Origin: Isoetes engelmannii
Taxonomy: Eukaryota; Streptophyta; Lycopodiopsida; Isoetales; Isoetaceae
Length of the DNA stretch: 43,019 nt
Direction: 5' to 3'
Assembly (NCBI GenBank): GCA_011763485.2
Contig: JAANSK020044465.1
Location: 1-43,019 of the forward strand
The notes beneath the pieces were generated by a model that saw nothing but the letters and a program-made list of their open reading frames with translations, ran no database searches and was not told where the DNA came from. Below are positions 1 to 10,956 of the stretch, piece after piece; the first letter of the stretch is position 1; every line of letters begins with the position of its first letter. The translations under genes were made by a program, and so were the position numbers.

Positions 1-395
1 TTCATAACGGGGCTTCCGAGGACACAAAAGGGCCATGATGCCTTGATGGTAGTGGTCGACAAGTTGAGCAAGATGGCGCACTTTATTCCTTGTCGAACCA
101 CCGATACGGCGTTGGATACAGCCCGGCATTTCGTAAAGGAGATTTTCAGATTACACGGGATGCCGAGGGAGATTGTATCAGATCGAGATCCTAAATTCAT
201 AAGTGCCTTTTGGCAGGATCTTTTCGCCACCATCCAGACGAAGTTGTCAATGAGTACAGCGTATCATCCCCAAACAGATGGGCAGACGGAGCGAACCAAC
301 CGCATCTTAGAGGATATGCTACGAAATTATGTGTGGAACCAGCAATCCAAGTGGGAAGATTATATCTACTTGGTTATAAAATGTGTATGCTATAC
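1..395 (+). mobile_element. Ty3/gypsy-type integrase core relic
   Basis: The plus strand encodes part of a retroviral-type integrase core, the enzyme that inserts retrotransposon cDNA. Seen directly are the stretches VDKLSKMAHFIPC, SDRDPKFIS and STAYHPQTDGQTERTNR, with the D and E positions expected of the DDE core; this pattern is typical of plant Ty3/gypsy (chromovirus-like) polyproteins. The match runs in from the left window edge and fades into unrelated sequence near 395. Only part of the pol region is present, so this is a fossil fragment; no LTR can be assigned to it here. Confidence 0.9.
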
Positions 396-418
396 CATTG
401 ATATATTATTTTGGGGTA

Positions 419-497
419 TTCGGCTCTTAGAAGGGTGATTTTTTCCCACTCACACCGAGAGGATCTGGGTTTTTTTCCATCACCCTCTAAGGGCCGA
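419..497. repeat. Imperfect inverted repeat, about 20-bp arms
   Basis: Arms near 419-439 and 478-497 (CGGCTCTTAGAAGGGTGAT and its near reverse complement ATCACCCTCTAAGGGCCG) can pair around a loop of about 38 bases. It lies right after the integrase relic. It may be part of a retroelement end or untranslated region; no family assignment is possible. Confidence 0.55.
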
Positions 498-610
498 GAC
501 TATTTTCTAAGTCGCCCCAGTCCTTTCATTGTAAGTGTAGTGCTGATGCGGTGCTCGCACTATTGTAACTCAGTCATGGGATCTTTAAGGGTCATAATGA
601 CGTTAATACA

Positions 611-634
611 TTCTTCTTCTTCTTCTTCTTCTTC
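611..634 (+). repeat. (TTC)8 microsatellite
   Basis: Eight perfect TTC units follow a short unique stretch. Such a tract can be the tail of a non-LTR element, but no coding part is seen upstream, so this is only a possibility. Confidence 0.75.
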
Positions 635-964
635 TTTATATTTAAAAAGTGAAAGTTGGTGTGAATGGATATTCTTTGGCATATCCATTAAATGCCTTAC
701 CATAGAGTTATCATGATGTAGTTGTTTTTAATACATCATGTAGTTATTTTCAAATTATTGTTATTACTGAATTTCATCATGTATGTACATATGTAGGTAA
801 GTTGGACGACTACTTCCACAACCTTATAGGCATATAGGCCTTTCAATCTGTCCTCGCCTAGTATGAGTCAGACACCAGCAGAAAGCAACCCATGTTAGTG
901 GGCTACACCACGGCCATCCCATTCGCAAGTGAAAAACGGTATAGTCGTATTTACAGGACGACCC
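635..964. other. No gene seen
   Basis: AT-rich sequence with a short duplicated motif (ACATCATGTAGTTATTTT-like, near 705-745). No coding pattern was recognised on either strand. Confidence 0.5.
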
Positions 965-969
965 TTCTT

Positions 970-1185
970 TGTGACGACCATACATATATAGAGACGCCTC
1001 ATTCTTGTCGAACCATTCCCGTTCAACGCCAGTCTTGCCTTTTAGGCATTTCTCTTGTGTTTCTGCTTGCCTTCGAACCATTGTATTCCTGTTTATTCAT
1101 TCTATATCAGATTCTTTCCCGATCCTGGCATATTTCTTGCGTATTTTCCACGTATTTCTCTTGTTTTTCACATAGGTTCATGACA
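970..1185 (+). mobile_element. Short solo LTR (216 bp) with 5-bp target duplication
   Basis: The element starts TGTGACGACC, ends GGTTCATGACA, and is flanked by TTCTT on both sides (965-969 and 1186-1190). Its body closely resembles the 3' part of the 537-bp solo LTR at 15578-16114, including CTCATTCTTGTCGAACCATT and the shared terminus. TG...CA ends and a 5-bp duplication are the usual marks of an LTR. No internal retroelement region is present, so this is a relic left by LTR-LTR recombination or a very short family member. Superfamily is not determinable. Confidence 0.8.
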
Positions 1186-1259
1186 TTCTTTATCATTATC
1201 CCCAGCATGCGCCCCATAAGGCTTTGCCCTACTACTGACTAGCATTAGCTCTTATAGTG

Positions 1260-1510
1260 ATTGCATCATATTGTTTGACATTTATTGATATTATATTGGT
1301 CTTAATGGATATTAAAATTCTGTTTCAATGCAATTGTAACCAAACTTGCAATGACAAATTCTTATCACACAATAATATTTTAAATTCTTCGTCATCATTG
1401 AATTGTATCATATTGTGTGATAGTTCTATAGGCTAATTAATCTCAGTGGATATTAAAATTCTAGTTCAATGCGATTACGACTAAACTTATAATGATAAGT
1501 TATTATTATC
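1260..1510. repeat. Diverged tandem duplication, about 140-bp period
   Basis: Two diverged copies share GGATATTAAAATTCT, TCAATGC(A/G)ATT and ACTTGCAATGA-like blocks (about 1263-1365 and 1400-1505). The region is AT-rich and no gene is seen. Confidence 0.5.
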
Positions 1511-1596
1511 TGTGTTAAGCCATTTCTTGTTTGAGAATGAAGCTTTTCTTAACGTACTACTTTGAGAGCTGGATAATTATGTTTTAAGAAAAATCT

Positions 1597-1643
1597 ATGA
1601 TTTCCTTTTCTTTTTCTTTTTCTTTTTCTTTTTTTCTTTTTTT
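1597..1643 (-). repeat. A-rich tract on the minus strand, possible LINE tail
   Basis: The plus strand shows (CTTTTT)n, which on the minus strand is an AAAAAG-repeat tail. The minus-strand sequence upstream (about 1650-3205) looks faintly LINE-like in places, so this could be the 3' tail of an old minus-strand LINE. Confidence 0.4.
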
Positions 1644-1949
1644 GAAGGTAAGGAGACACCATGAAGGTGCCATTTTTATATTATGGGATGTACATGCATC
1701 AGCAAAATGGGAAGTTACTACAGGAGCATACTCAACCATCTTTGCATCCCATAGGTTGTGCTTATTAAGAACTCCTTTAAGAGTAGATAGGAAATATTTT
1801 AGCAGACAGATAGCCCCCTCATGGCTTGATAAAACTAAGCACAAAAGCTTTTACAAACAACAAAAAATATACCAGATAAAGAGACATGTTTTTTGTAGAA
1901 AAGCCTGCCACACTGTTCCAAAGAGCTGCCATTGTTCACCGCCTTCTAA

Positions 1950-2146
1950 GGGTGCTTTCCCATGAGATCGGTGACCTGAAAATCTAGGTCCAGGTCAAAA
2001 ACCTGAGCGCTGAGAAATGCTTCGCGATTACTTTTGATTCAGGTCCAAAACCTGAATCCTTGAGGTTGAAGCGCCCACGGGAACATGCACGACTTGAACT
2101 GGACCTCAAGAAAACCTTGAGGTCGGAGGCCCATGGGAAAGCGCCC
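1950..2146. mobile_element. MITE with TIRs and TAA duplication (PIF/Harbinger, Tourist-like)
   Basis: A 197-bp non-coding element has terminal inverted repeats of about 30 bp (left GGGTGCTTTCCCATG, right GGGCGCTTTCCCATG when reversed) and is flanked by TAA on both sides (1947-1949, 2147-2149). A 3-bp TAA/TTA duplication is typical of PIF/Harbinger derivatives. The inside carries further inverted motifs around GGTCCAAAACCTGAATCC. It has no coding capacity and would depend on a transposase elsewhere. Confidence 0.75.
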
Positions 2147-2159
2147 TAAGATTAGTTAA

Positions 2160-3205
2160 CCAAAGAAAGATCTCGATACAAATGCTGCATTGTTGGGAAA
2201 ATACGACCATCCTAAAGTTGGCTAGACTTAGAACAAGACCAGCCACCAAACTCCTCTCTTGAAAGCCCAGTACATAATATGTCTCTGCATTTGGACCCTA
2301 GCTCAGCATTATCATCTCAATCCATTCCTGTAAATCCAATCTGTTAAAGAACTGACCTGAATAAAACAAACTTGAGGCGCCTAGAGAATTCTCAAAATTG
2401 CAAAACTGACATGGAACATTTCACCACGAAGCCCATTCTCTGGGAGCTCATCCCTAGGTAGACTCGCTAAAAATAATCCAACAATACCACATTCTTGAGA
2501 AATTTCTTTCTTACTCAAGGTTGCAATTCATGCAACTTCCCTGAGAAAGAATGTCCTGCATATAGAATTCAAGAAATCTAGCATAATAAAATACCATGTC
2601 CTCTTCAGTAAGTCTGCAGATATAATCTGAAACCCTTTGCCAGTAAAAGAGTGTGAAAGATAAAGAAGAACCTATGATGCCAGGCCTGCTTCCAAATTAA
2701 ATTTACACGAAGGACTCAAAGAAGATTATGTCATGCAAAGAACCTGCTCCCAGGTCGACCCAGATCCAATAACTCTTGAAATCTGCAAGAAACTGGTTCT
2801 ATTTGCAGTATAAATAAACCTTGGAGAAAACTGCATCATCTTCATCCAGCCATGGCAAAACGCCATAAGGATCTTTTGCCTAGCTCCAGGGAACATAGCA
2901 AGATTGCTCACCACCACAGCAATGCCGATTTGGAGAGACGGCAAGAAGCCGCCTAACCCTGCCGCCCTACCTGCGCCTTTAATGGCATCCCATCTTTTGT
3001 AGCAAACCGATTTCCTTAATGTGATTGTAATAGATCATACCAAATATTTGTAGCGGTCATATCAAATAATCATGTCGAAATACAAAAGTTTTGACCATTT
3101 TTCATGGCAATGGTTTCTTTGTCCTGTAGGTATAATCTTAGAAGCTTGAAAGCCATTTAACCAATTAATAGAGCTTGCAGTTTAATAAAAACTTCCCTAA
3201 ATTTT
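2160..3205 (-). other. Decayed sequence, possibly LINE C-terminal region
   Basis: No intact gene is seen. On the minus strand 2726-2990 encodes GGFLPSLQIGIAVVVSNLAM followed by a tryptophan-rich stretch. This is loosely like the linker between reverse transcriptase and zf-RVT regions in plant LINEs (GGLG...LP..). The assignment is weak. The L1-like LINE at 3219-5684 has landed in this DNA. Confidence 0.3.
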
Positions 3206-3218
3206 GCTTTAAGTCTTG
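3206..3218. repeat. Target site duplication, left copy
   Basis: GCTTTAAGTCTTG, 13 bp, is repeated exactly at 5685-5697. It marks the 3' side of the minus-strand LINE insertion. Confidence 0.85.
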
Positions 3219-5684
3219 CTTCTTATTTTTTTTCTTTTTTATGAACCTGGATCGTTATTACTCAAAAGAATGTAAAGTACACAGAAGGGATTAAAAACTC
3301 AGTGGAGAAAGGGTCCACGAGAGCGAACTACCCAACAGCATTTGGACAAGATACTGCTAGCAAAAGAACTCACAAATAAACTTTGTCAATTTGAAGATAA
3401 TGCTCCCAGATGGCACCCTTAACTTCAGAAGGAAGTGCGTTGCACCGATACGCCTTGGCAATGCCGTGGCGAGCGTCAGTAATAACCTAGGCATCTGAAA
3501 GGACCAATCCTCCAAAAATGAAGTGATTCTTCTTTTCCAAATCGACCAGAGAAACTAAGCGGATGCCAAATGAAAAGCTCTCTTCGCGAGCGCAGGCCAA
3601 GCATTATGATAAACTGCTAGTAAGACATGCTGACTATCTAGGTCACAATTGAAGAGTCCAAAAAGCCACTGCTAAGCAGGTCTAACATGCGGACACAGAA
3701 AGAAACAATACTCGATTGTCTCATCTCGCTGCATGCAAAGAGGGCATATCATAGCAACCTTCGAACGAAACTTGTGAATCAAAGTGTTGACCCGAAGACA
3801 TATGTGCATGATTTGCCGCTATAAGAGGAGAAAGATGGATACCCACAAGAATGCCCAAAATTCTAGTTGTATTGCCATTGGAAAGGACCTTCTGCGGAAA
3901 CTCAGAGACACAAGTTGGGGCAGAGGAATCAGGGCCCACAAGGTACTACACTTTTGCCAGTCCAGCAAAATACCAGAGGCCAAAGAGAAACTATCCAACA
4001 CAGAGATGGCATTCTGCAGATTCTGCTCATGGGCCATCAGGAACCAAAAAAGTGTCATCAGCATACCTGAGAACCATCCTTCATGGGGAGACCATGCAAT
4101 ATGCCATTATGTGTTGCAAGAAATAACACATAGGATCTTTGCCACAATTGTAAAGAGCAAGGGAGCTAAGGGACAGCCCTGACGGATACCATGCCCCACA
4201 CGAAAGAAGGTCGACGGTTCTCCCTGAAAACGAACCGTAGCGTGAACAAGATGATGAGGTTCATAACATCGGCTGCAAACTGCGGACCAAAGCCAAGGCA
4301 TAGAAGACATTGCTCCAGAAAAGTACAATCAACAGTGTCATAAGCTTTGGCAAAATCGAGCTTCGAATACACAATTGGATGACCGTGCATTCTAGCCCAA
4401 TAGAGTCCCTCGTATGTCATTGCCACATCATTAAAGATACAGTGACGAGGTAGGAAACCTGACTGTATGGAAGAAAGTGAATCAGCAAGCACCTTATGAA
4501 GCTTATGGGCATAAGCCTTAGCAAATATCTTATACATCGAAGATAGCAAAGTAACGGGACACCAATATGAAACGGAAGAGGGATCCTTATACATGGGGAT
4601 AAGAGAAATAGATTCAGAGTTAAGGATCTTGTCTAGGTGCCGCTGCCTTTTAAAATCACGAAAAACATCATACACATATGCACCTAGTCAATGCCAATAC
4701 TTCTGGAAAAAAACTTCACCAGGAGGATACCATCAAGGCCTGGGCACTTCCCCTTCTTAAGAAGAAAAGTGGCCGTAGCTAAATCATGCTGACTGATTTC
4801 TGCCTCTAAACTGGCCGGTTGCTCCGCAGATACTATCGGATGAATCTTAGCAAGCAAAGCCTCCTGACAGTCTGGCTGAATGGGAAGGTGATGTGCGATG
4901 AAGAAAGCAGAGAAATAGCTATGCAAAAAACTGCAAAGCTCAGTTGGATCAGACAAAATGGGACCATCCTGAACTTGAAGGGACTGGAGCGATGTAGCTA
5001 GCTTTCTAGTTTTGGCAACTCTGAAGAAAAAGCATGTGCATCGGTTACCCTCTTTAAACCATTGCAACCCAGCTTTGGCACAAAGCAAACTGGATCAGTT
5101 GAGATTCCAACTGCCGAATATGACAAAATTCGCTTCTCCGCATGACCATCTGATGGTTGAATAGATCGGCATGCCTCAAGCTGCTGATAAAACGCTACTA
5201 GAATGCCCCTGGTAGCAGACGCTCGTTCACGACCCCAACCTTTAGCAAAGGATTTTACAGCATACAGTGCATCAACAACACCAGCCATGCCTCTATGCCG
5301 AGAGAGAGCAATGGACCGAGCTTGATTGCAACCTGTTGAAAATTCCTCATCCTCTAAGAAAGAAACATTAAGTTTGAAATATGTCCTCACCACAGAAGGT
5401 CAAAATCCTGAGAGCAAGAAAAATACTACAGATTATGTTAGAGATGACAGTGTTCAACAAGTTCTTGTGATGCAAAGCTGGCAAGAGGGTAGCTGTTGAA
5501 ACATTATAGTAACCTCTGTCATGTCTAGCATAAACTCTACCATCACCCAACCAGCCATTACACCAAGTAAAACCTGGAGAACCATCAACCTCAACGAAGC
5601 CACTATCATGTATCAAGCGGAGCCATTGCTCCCGTTTAAAGCCTTGTAGTATCTCTGCCCCTTTGCCACACCTGTCTTGCTCGA
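3219..5684 (-). mobile_element. 5'-truncated L1-like LINE (endonuclease end, RT, zinc knuckle)
   Basis: A minus-strand non-LTR retrotransposon bounded by an exact 13-bp target duplication, with an A-rich tail at 3219-3245. In coding order: the C-terminal endonuclease part (GSPGFTWCNGWLGDGRVYAR, about 5640-5480); a linker; reverse transcriptase with KKGKCPGLDG (about 4750), PVTLLSSMYKIFAKA, KLDFAKAYDTVD and GIRQGCPLAPLLF; the catalytic YADD at 4054-4065; and a zf-RVT-like region CPLC...FFLCPH near 3680-3750. Full plant L1 elements are about 6 kb, so this 2.5-kb copy is strongly 5'-truncated, as is common after incomplete reverse transcription. Several frame changes and a TAG at 3672-3674 inside the zinc region show it is dead. 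The exact target duplication says insertion is not very ancient. Confidence 0.9.
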
Positions 5685-5697
5685 GCTTTAAGTCTTG
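5685..5697. repeat. Target site duplication, right copy
   Basis: Exact match to 3206-3218. It marks the 5' truncation point of the LINE. Confidence 0.85.
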
Positions 5698-7121
5698 GTG
5701 TAATACCTTGGTGTTTTAACACTTCCTTGTACACCATATTATGTTCATCCACATGGAACTGATAGGGAATACATGTGAGTCAGAGAGTGGAACATATGAT
5801 ATCTATACATACTGAGATACTTGTTAATCTCGAGCTGCCTACTCCAAAAGTTATTAAACAAGAGAGTTACTAGTCAAAAGATACCGTAAGTTGAGGATTC
5901 CACATTTCTGCAGCCCATAGGGTTTGGCGTACATTCTTAGAAGGTGCACCCCAACAACATTGCCCATTTTACTACTTGTGATACCTAAGATATCATCTTA
6001 GAGGGAGTCCACTAGACGACCCTATCTATGACCCCCTTGTCAAAATGATGTTTATTCCTTAAAAGGCTTCACTTATAAGGTACCTGATTTAGCTCTATTG
6101 ATTGAGAGGCCGGAGGAATGCAACCAACCATGCACCTAGATGCAAACGTTAAGCCAACTAACCCTTGCTAGTAGCATCCCATGATAGTGGCCTCTATATG
6201 AATCTTCATGGACCATCTACCTAGCAGAAGCGTATCAAATACATTATAAACTAAGCTACTAACAAATATTACAATAATAACAATCTAATAAGTAAAACTT
6301 ACCCTACTCTCAAGACTTGACATGGGAAGTGACCTGAAGAGGTAGATATAGAGTTCATGGCACCGATAGGAGTAGCATAAAGTCAATGTCTTATGGATTT
6401 CTATTGGTCCCTCCTATGTACACTTTGCAGATAGGCTCCATAATGTTGACCCTCGATCTGTCACCCATCAGTGATAGACCATAAGGTACTTAGGATTGGC
6501 CCATGACCTTCCTTCGTCTTATAGGATAACAAGAGAAATCAACCTATGTAAACAATTGCTACAAACTTGGGTAGGATAAGGGTACTCCCCCATAGTTGAG
6601 ACAAATTATGGATCAGTTAATTAACTACTAATTGATACCTTGGAATTCTCCAATTTATCCCCAATGAGGCAAGTACATGCACATAAAAGGTATCGACCTA
6701 CATATTTGGAAGTCCTCAAAATTACAAAAATATCTCAAGGTAGCTATCTACAAAAATGACTCCATGAAATAGCTAGCCCTAATTTGCTTACACGAAGAAT
6801 TAAGGACTTGGTCATGTATATAACAAGCGACCCTCTCTTTTCATTTTTGGCCAGATGTCTCAATAACCTGAAACAAAGACAATTAGATTTATTCTCTTAT
6901 TAAGAAGTACTTCTTAGATTCAGAAGCAGTATAATAAATCTACCAGGATTATTCACTCATATCTCTCGTCTTCCTTTTTCCCTTGTCCCATCTTCTCTTT
7001 ATGTCACCATTTGGGGCAAGGTTTTTTATTCATAATAGTATGATTATAGTAGCTCCACTTGTATATTTCCTATGGCCAAATTCGTCTCTGTCCATCTTAA
7101 TATTTTTAGCAGGCTTGCCTA
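5698..7121. other. No gene seen
   Basis: Both strands are closed by frequent stops and no domain was recognised. This is the old DNA into which the neighbouring LINE and CACTA element inserted. Confidence 0.5.
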
Positions 7122-7139
7122 ACCCACTACAAGAGGATG

Positions 7140-7530
7140 GGTGTATAGTGTCAACCCTTGTGTCAAAATGAAACAATAGCGTCAAATTTGTGACAAGACA
7201 TCCTTGCTTGACACAAAGTGATTGTGTTGTGTCAAAATTGTGTCCATACTATTGTATCAAGCTTTTCATCAAAGTAATGTCAAGTTTATGTCATATTTAT
7301 CTAGCATTTTGTTACAAAAGTTATAACACCTCTGTATTGATGTTTGTGTCAGAATGGTGACAATAGAGTATCTACTATTTCATCAAAGTGTTGTCACTAA
7401 TTTCTAGACTTTTATTACATCTTGTGGCATTGTTTTAACAATTTTGAAGCAAAACTTTTGTCAAATTTGTGCTTACAATTTTGTCTAGCTTGTTTTAAGA
7501 TAATGACAACTTTGTGTCATGTTTAGGTAT
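7140..7530. repeat. CACTA left subterminal repeat region
   Basis: Many short motifs of the type TGTGTCAAAATNGTG, in both orientations, lie just inside the left terminal repeat. A matching cluster lies inside the right end (13560-14030). In this superfamily such arrays are transposase binding sites. Confidence 0.7.
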
Positions 7531-8990
7531 CGCTTTGAAAGGATTGTTTTAACAACTATATACATACCTACTTAAGACTTGCAACTTGCTTACATGTCGT
7601 ATAATTTCTTTAGAAAAGTGCATATAAAGTTACAACAATCTGTATCCTATTTATAACAACTCTGCAACTCCTTATCATTCTCAACCCTCCTTATCACTCT
7701 CTTCGATATGCTGTAGATATTCCAAAATCTAGGCCCTCGACTGTGTCCATCCCAAATTTACACAACGGGGTGTTTGACTCATCCCTAAAGCCAACACCCT
7801 ATGGTTGTTGGTCAACAATTTAGAGAGAATTGAATTGACTTGAACTGAGTTCTAATGTCCATGGAGACCAAACAGTCTGTAGGACCCAATAGAAAGAAAG
7901 CCCAATAGACACATTATTGTGTAGGATTTAAAGCCCTCGCTCCAATAGGTTTTTTAAGTAAAAATCATGATAGTAATAAGTCTACTGAGAAACATGTACA
8001 TGAGCATGTCATAACCATCAATATGTCAGCAAATTAGTGCTAGAGAATAGAAATTCATGGTTTCCAGTTTTGATTACAAACAATACAACGCTGAGATCCT
8101 TGATGAAATTACCACAAGGAGCCGTAGGGAGCTTAAGATCCCGTCCCTCAGATCTCTTGTTGATTTTGTATAGTTGGAAATAAACAGAGGCAATGAGAAC
8201 GGCAACAGAAATGTGTGTAACTAAAGATATAGACTGATGAAAGTGGTCCTAGCAACATATAAACTGGGTACGTCGTAATGTTAGCTTAAACATGGATGAT
8301 AAAATACAAATATACAATTCTTCCAAGTTACCAGAGACTATTCAATACAAATATTACAGATAGACTATGAACCTTTGTATTTAACAACGAGAACGATGAT
8401 ATGGCAATAAATGAACACACGAATGTAAAAAGAGGCCAAATTGACAAAGAAGCAAGGAGATGGGGAAAATGGTGACATTGGAAAAAAATTAGCACATGGT
8501 GACATGACAAAAATGATGATGTGGCGTTGATGATGTGCGAAAGTCCCTTATTTTTGAGGTTTCTTTTAGAGCGGGAGTTTTTGACATTTGAGTTTCGGAG
8601 GTGCTGATTGTAGGGCGCTCTTGGCCGCTTCTTCGCCGCCTACAAATGAGGGACGCTCCCCCCATTTTGTGCATCCTTTTCCCCATGAAATGCTTCAATT
8701 TTGGGATTAGGTCGAGGAGGATACTTTGCCAGAACTATGGCTTCGTTTTGGTAACAGATTCATGCATTGATGCGGTATTCTCCAACAGCTTGAAGGCAAG
8801 TTTAGAAGTCTTGCTTTTTTGTGCTTTCCTCGAATGTGCTGCTCTGTAACAAGCTTTTCTTTGTTTGGGATGTATATGAGAGATTAGAGTGAGTGTTGTG
8901 AGCCGTTTTGGTTCATCTTGTCCTGAGTTCTTCCTTTGTTATGAATTTCTGGCTTTCTTTGCTGATCGGTTCTTGCTTTAGTATTAACCT
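7531..8990. other. CACTA interior without recognisable gene
   Basis: Low-complexity and AT-rich sequence. 8560-8860 has gene-like base composition (GGGACGCTCCCCCC, CTTGGCCGCTTCTTCGCCGC), possibly captured 5' flanking or UTR sequence, but no conserved protein is seen. Confidence 0.4.
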
Positions 8991-9023
8991 AACTGAGGCG
9001 TGCATTCTCCTGTTCTTATGCAG

Positions 9024-9171
9024 AATAAAAAGATGGAGCACTTTCTATATTTCTTGAAAGGCCTATTTTATGTATGCTTCCCAACTCTCAATGTGCTCTC
9101 CTCCGCGGGCTCGAGCTGGAATTCTCACTTCTTTCGGCCCCTGTGTCGTCGCTGTCTCCGGTACCATCACG
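9024..9171 (+). pseudogene. Possible captured 5' UTR exon of the kinase gene
   Basis: The segment is preceded by a good acceptor (TTCTTATGCAG) and followed by a possible donor (ATCACG|GTATGA). It contains pyrimidine- and GC-rich text typical of a plant 5' leader and lies upstream, on the same strand, of the kinase exons at 9604 and 9764. That it belongs to the same captured gene is inference. Confidence 0.3.
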
Positions 9172-9603
9172 GTATGACTCATGTCTTAGTTCTGGCACCT
9201 CAAAATCGGGAAAAAAAAATAGGATAGATGTTATGGGATGAATCGGAGAATACTGCAGCAGCACTGCTGCTGCTTTTTGGATGCTATTTTGTAACGTAGC
9301 CCAGCAATCTAGGAAATTGATGATGGAGGTTCTTGAGATCTGAGTTAATATGTTGTTTTAGGAGAGTTATACATAATTTGGATTTCTCCAGAGGTAAAAG
9401 AAGTGAGCAACCAGATATCTATACTACTTACACTTTTTTTGCCTCTTCGCTCTGTTCTCCTACTCTTTAAAATTGGTGCTTGCTGAAGTTCATTTCAATC
9501 TCATTTATATATATGGTAAATGGAGAGGTAAATCTTTTGAATTGCATTTCCATATGCTTTTGACAATTACTCTAAAGGTGCTGTTAAATTTTCATCATAT
9601 TAG

Positions 9604-9688
9604 GTACAAGGTTATTAGACAATTAGGAGACGGTACATATGGGAGAGTATGGAAAGCATCCAATCATCAATCATCTGACAAATAAAAT
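9604..9688 (+). pseudogene. Captured exon: glycine loop of a MAK/RCK-type kinase
   Basis: After an acceptor (CATATTAG) the exon reads YKVIRQLGDGTYGRVWKASN, the N-terminus and glycine-rich loop of a protein kinase closest to the plant MHK/MAK (RCK) group. The frame runs into a TAA at 9683-9685, and no clear donor remains. The start codon and first residues are missing. Together with the next exon it covers only the first part of the N-lobe, so it cannot make an active kinase. The fragment lies inside the CACTA element and is best read as a transduplicated host gene piece. Confidence 0.8.
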
Positions 9689-9763
9689 TGTATGTTATTG
9701 AAGATTTTGCCAAACTACCCATCAAGTATGTTGTATTGAACGGTGCACCTGTTATTTGTTTAG

Positions 9764-9832
9764 GTTGCTATTAAGAAACCGAAGAGGAGGTTTTTTACAT
9801 GGGAGGAGTGCATGAACTTGCCAGAAGTAAAG
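9764..9832 (+). pseudogene. Captured second exon of the MAK-like kinase
   Basis: This exon of 23 codons sits between an acceptor (TTTGTTTAG) and a donor (AAG|GTATAT). It reads VAIKKPKRRFFTWEECMNLP followed by EVK. VAIKK carries the ATP-binding lysine, and the (Y/F)xWEECMNLxEVK block is a hallmark of the MAK/MOK/ICK kinases, which act in ciliary or cell-cycle-related signalling in other eukaryotes. The intron between this exon and the previous one is retained, so capture was at the DNA level. The following exons (HRDLKPEN and so on) are absent downstream. Confidence 0.8.
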
Positions 9833-10235
9833 GTATATTATGTGTTTGTGACAACAATATTGAGGTATACCATTGAGTGACATTTTATTTGTTTGCCGTC
9901 TCTTAAAGCCTACAATTATAGTATGGCAAGTTTTTATGGCTAGTATGAATCTGCATGGTTTGTAGCCATTATCGACTTAACGTCCACAGTTGACTCAAAA
10001 TAGTAAAAAATATAAAATGACTGGGTGCAGACTACGAACCTAGAAAGTAAGGCTTGATATTTGACTTTCGCCACTGTACTAACTCTGTATGACCAGCACC
10101 AATTTGGCATCAAAATGGGCAATGGCTATTGCATTAATTTCGTTGTAATCTGGAGAAGTGGTAAGTCTGAATGTACATTTTGCTGTCAAATCTATACTTG
10201 TAATTTGCTTCCCCTTTATATGTACAAGAAATTTA

Positions 10236-10259
10236 TCGCGGCGGCCTTGGCCGCCGCGA
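10236..10259. repeat. GC-rich perfect hairpin inside the CACTA
   Basis: TCGCGGCGGCC and its exact reverse complement, separated by TT, lie in otherwise AT-rich DNA. Arms are 11 bp and almost entirely G+C. No flanking element could be delimited. Confidence 0.75.
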
Positions 10260-10279
10260 ACATTTCTCTTTCCCAGCCC

Positions 10280-10770
10280 TCTTGGGCTAGTTGCTTGGAT
10301 CAATTGAGAACATGTATCAAATTGAGAACATATAGGTCTTTCCCAACCCAACTTAGATCAATTGAGAACTTACATGATTTGAACCTACATTACTACCATT
10401 TGTTCTCCTACATTACTACCATTTGTTCTCCTGCCTATAGGATAGATGGGTGTTGTAAGAGGGCTAGTTGCTTGATCAATTGAAGGATAGATGGGTGTTG
10501 TAAGAGGGCTAGTTGCTCGATCAATTGAGAACATGTATCAAATTGAAAACATATAGGTCTTTCCCAACCCAACTTAGATCAATTGAGAACATATAGGTCT
10601 TTCCCAACCCAACTTAGATCGATTGGAACATACAGGATTTGAACCTACATTATTACCATGACAAACCTACATTATTACCATGTGTTCTCATGTCCATAGG
10701 TTAGATGGTTGTTGTGAACTCTTCAATACAGTTGCCCCTAGGATAGATGGGTGTACTGAAAATAACATGG
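10280..10770. repeat. Complex short tandem duplications
   Basis: The block contains repeats such as TATAGGTCTTTCCCAACCCA (three copies), GATGGGTGTTGTAAGAGGGC (two copies) and CATTACTACCATTTGTTCTC (two copies), mixed in different orders. It looks like slippage-grown subrepeats inside the CACTA. Confidence 0.75.
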
Positions 10771-10956
10771 GTGATGTGAACTCGTTATTTTCAATTCAAT
10801 TACTATGCATTTAGCCTGGCCAGGAGCCGCCCATAACCAATGGCCTGACCACTAAACCACTACCACGATGATATTTTTCCTTTTTCTTTGTCTTCCCTTC
10901 CAGTTGACGACAAAAAATTTATAAGGGGAATCTCATAATAATCAAACAACGGCCAT

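Noticed and set aside
1597-1965. Open frame starting with a Ser/Phe repeat (MISFSFSFSF)
   Set aside because: It only reads through the (CTTTTT)n tract and the DNA after it; no domain is present.
6983-7171. 62-residue open frame across the CACTA left end
   Set aside because: It crosses the element boundary and target duplication, so it is a chance frame.
9940-10483. Overlapping open frames on both strands in the CACTA
   Set aside because: They run through the GC-rich hairpin and the tandem duplications; no conserved protein is seen.
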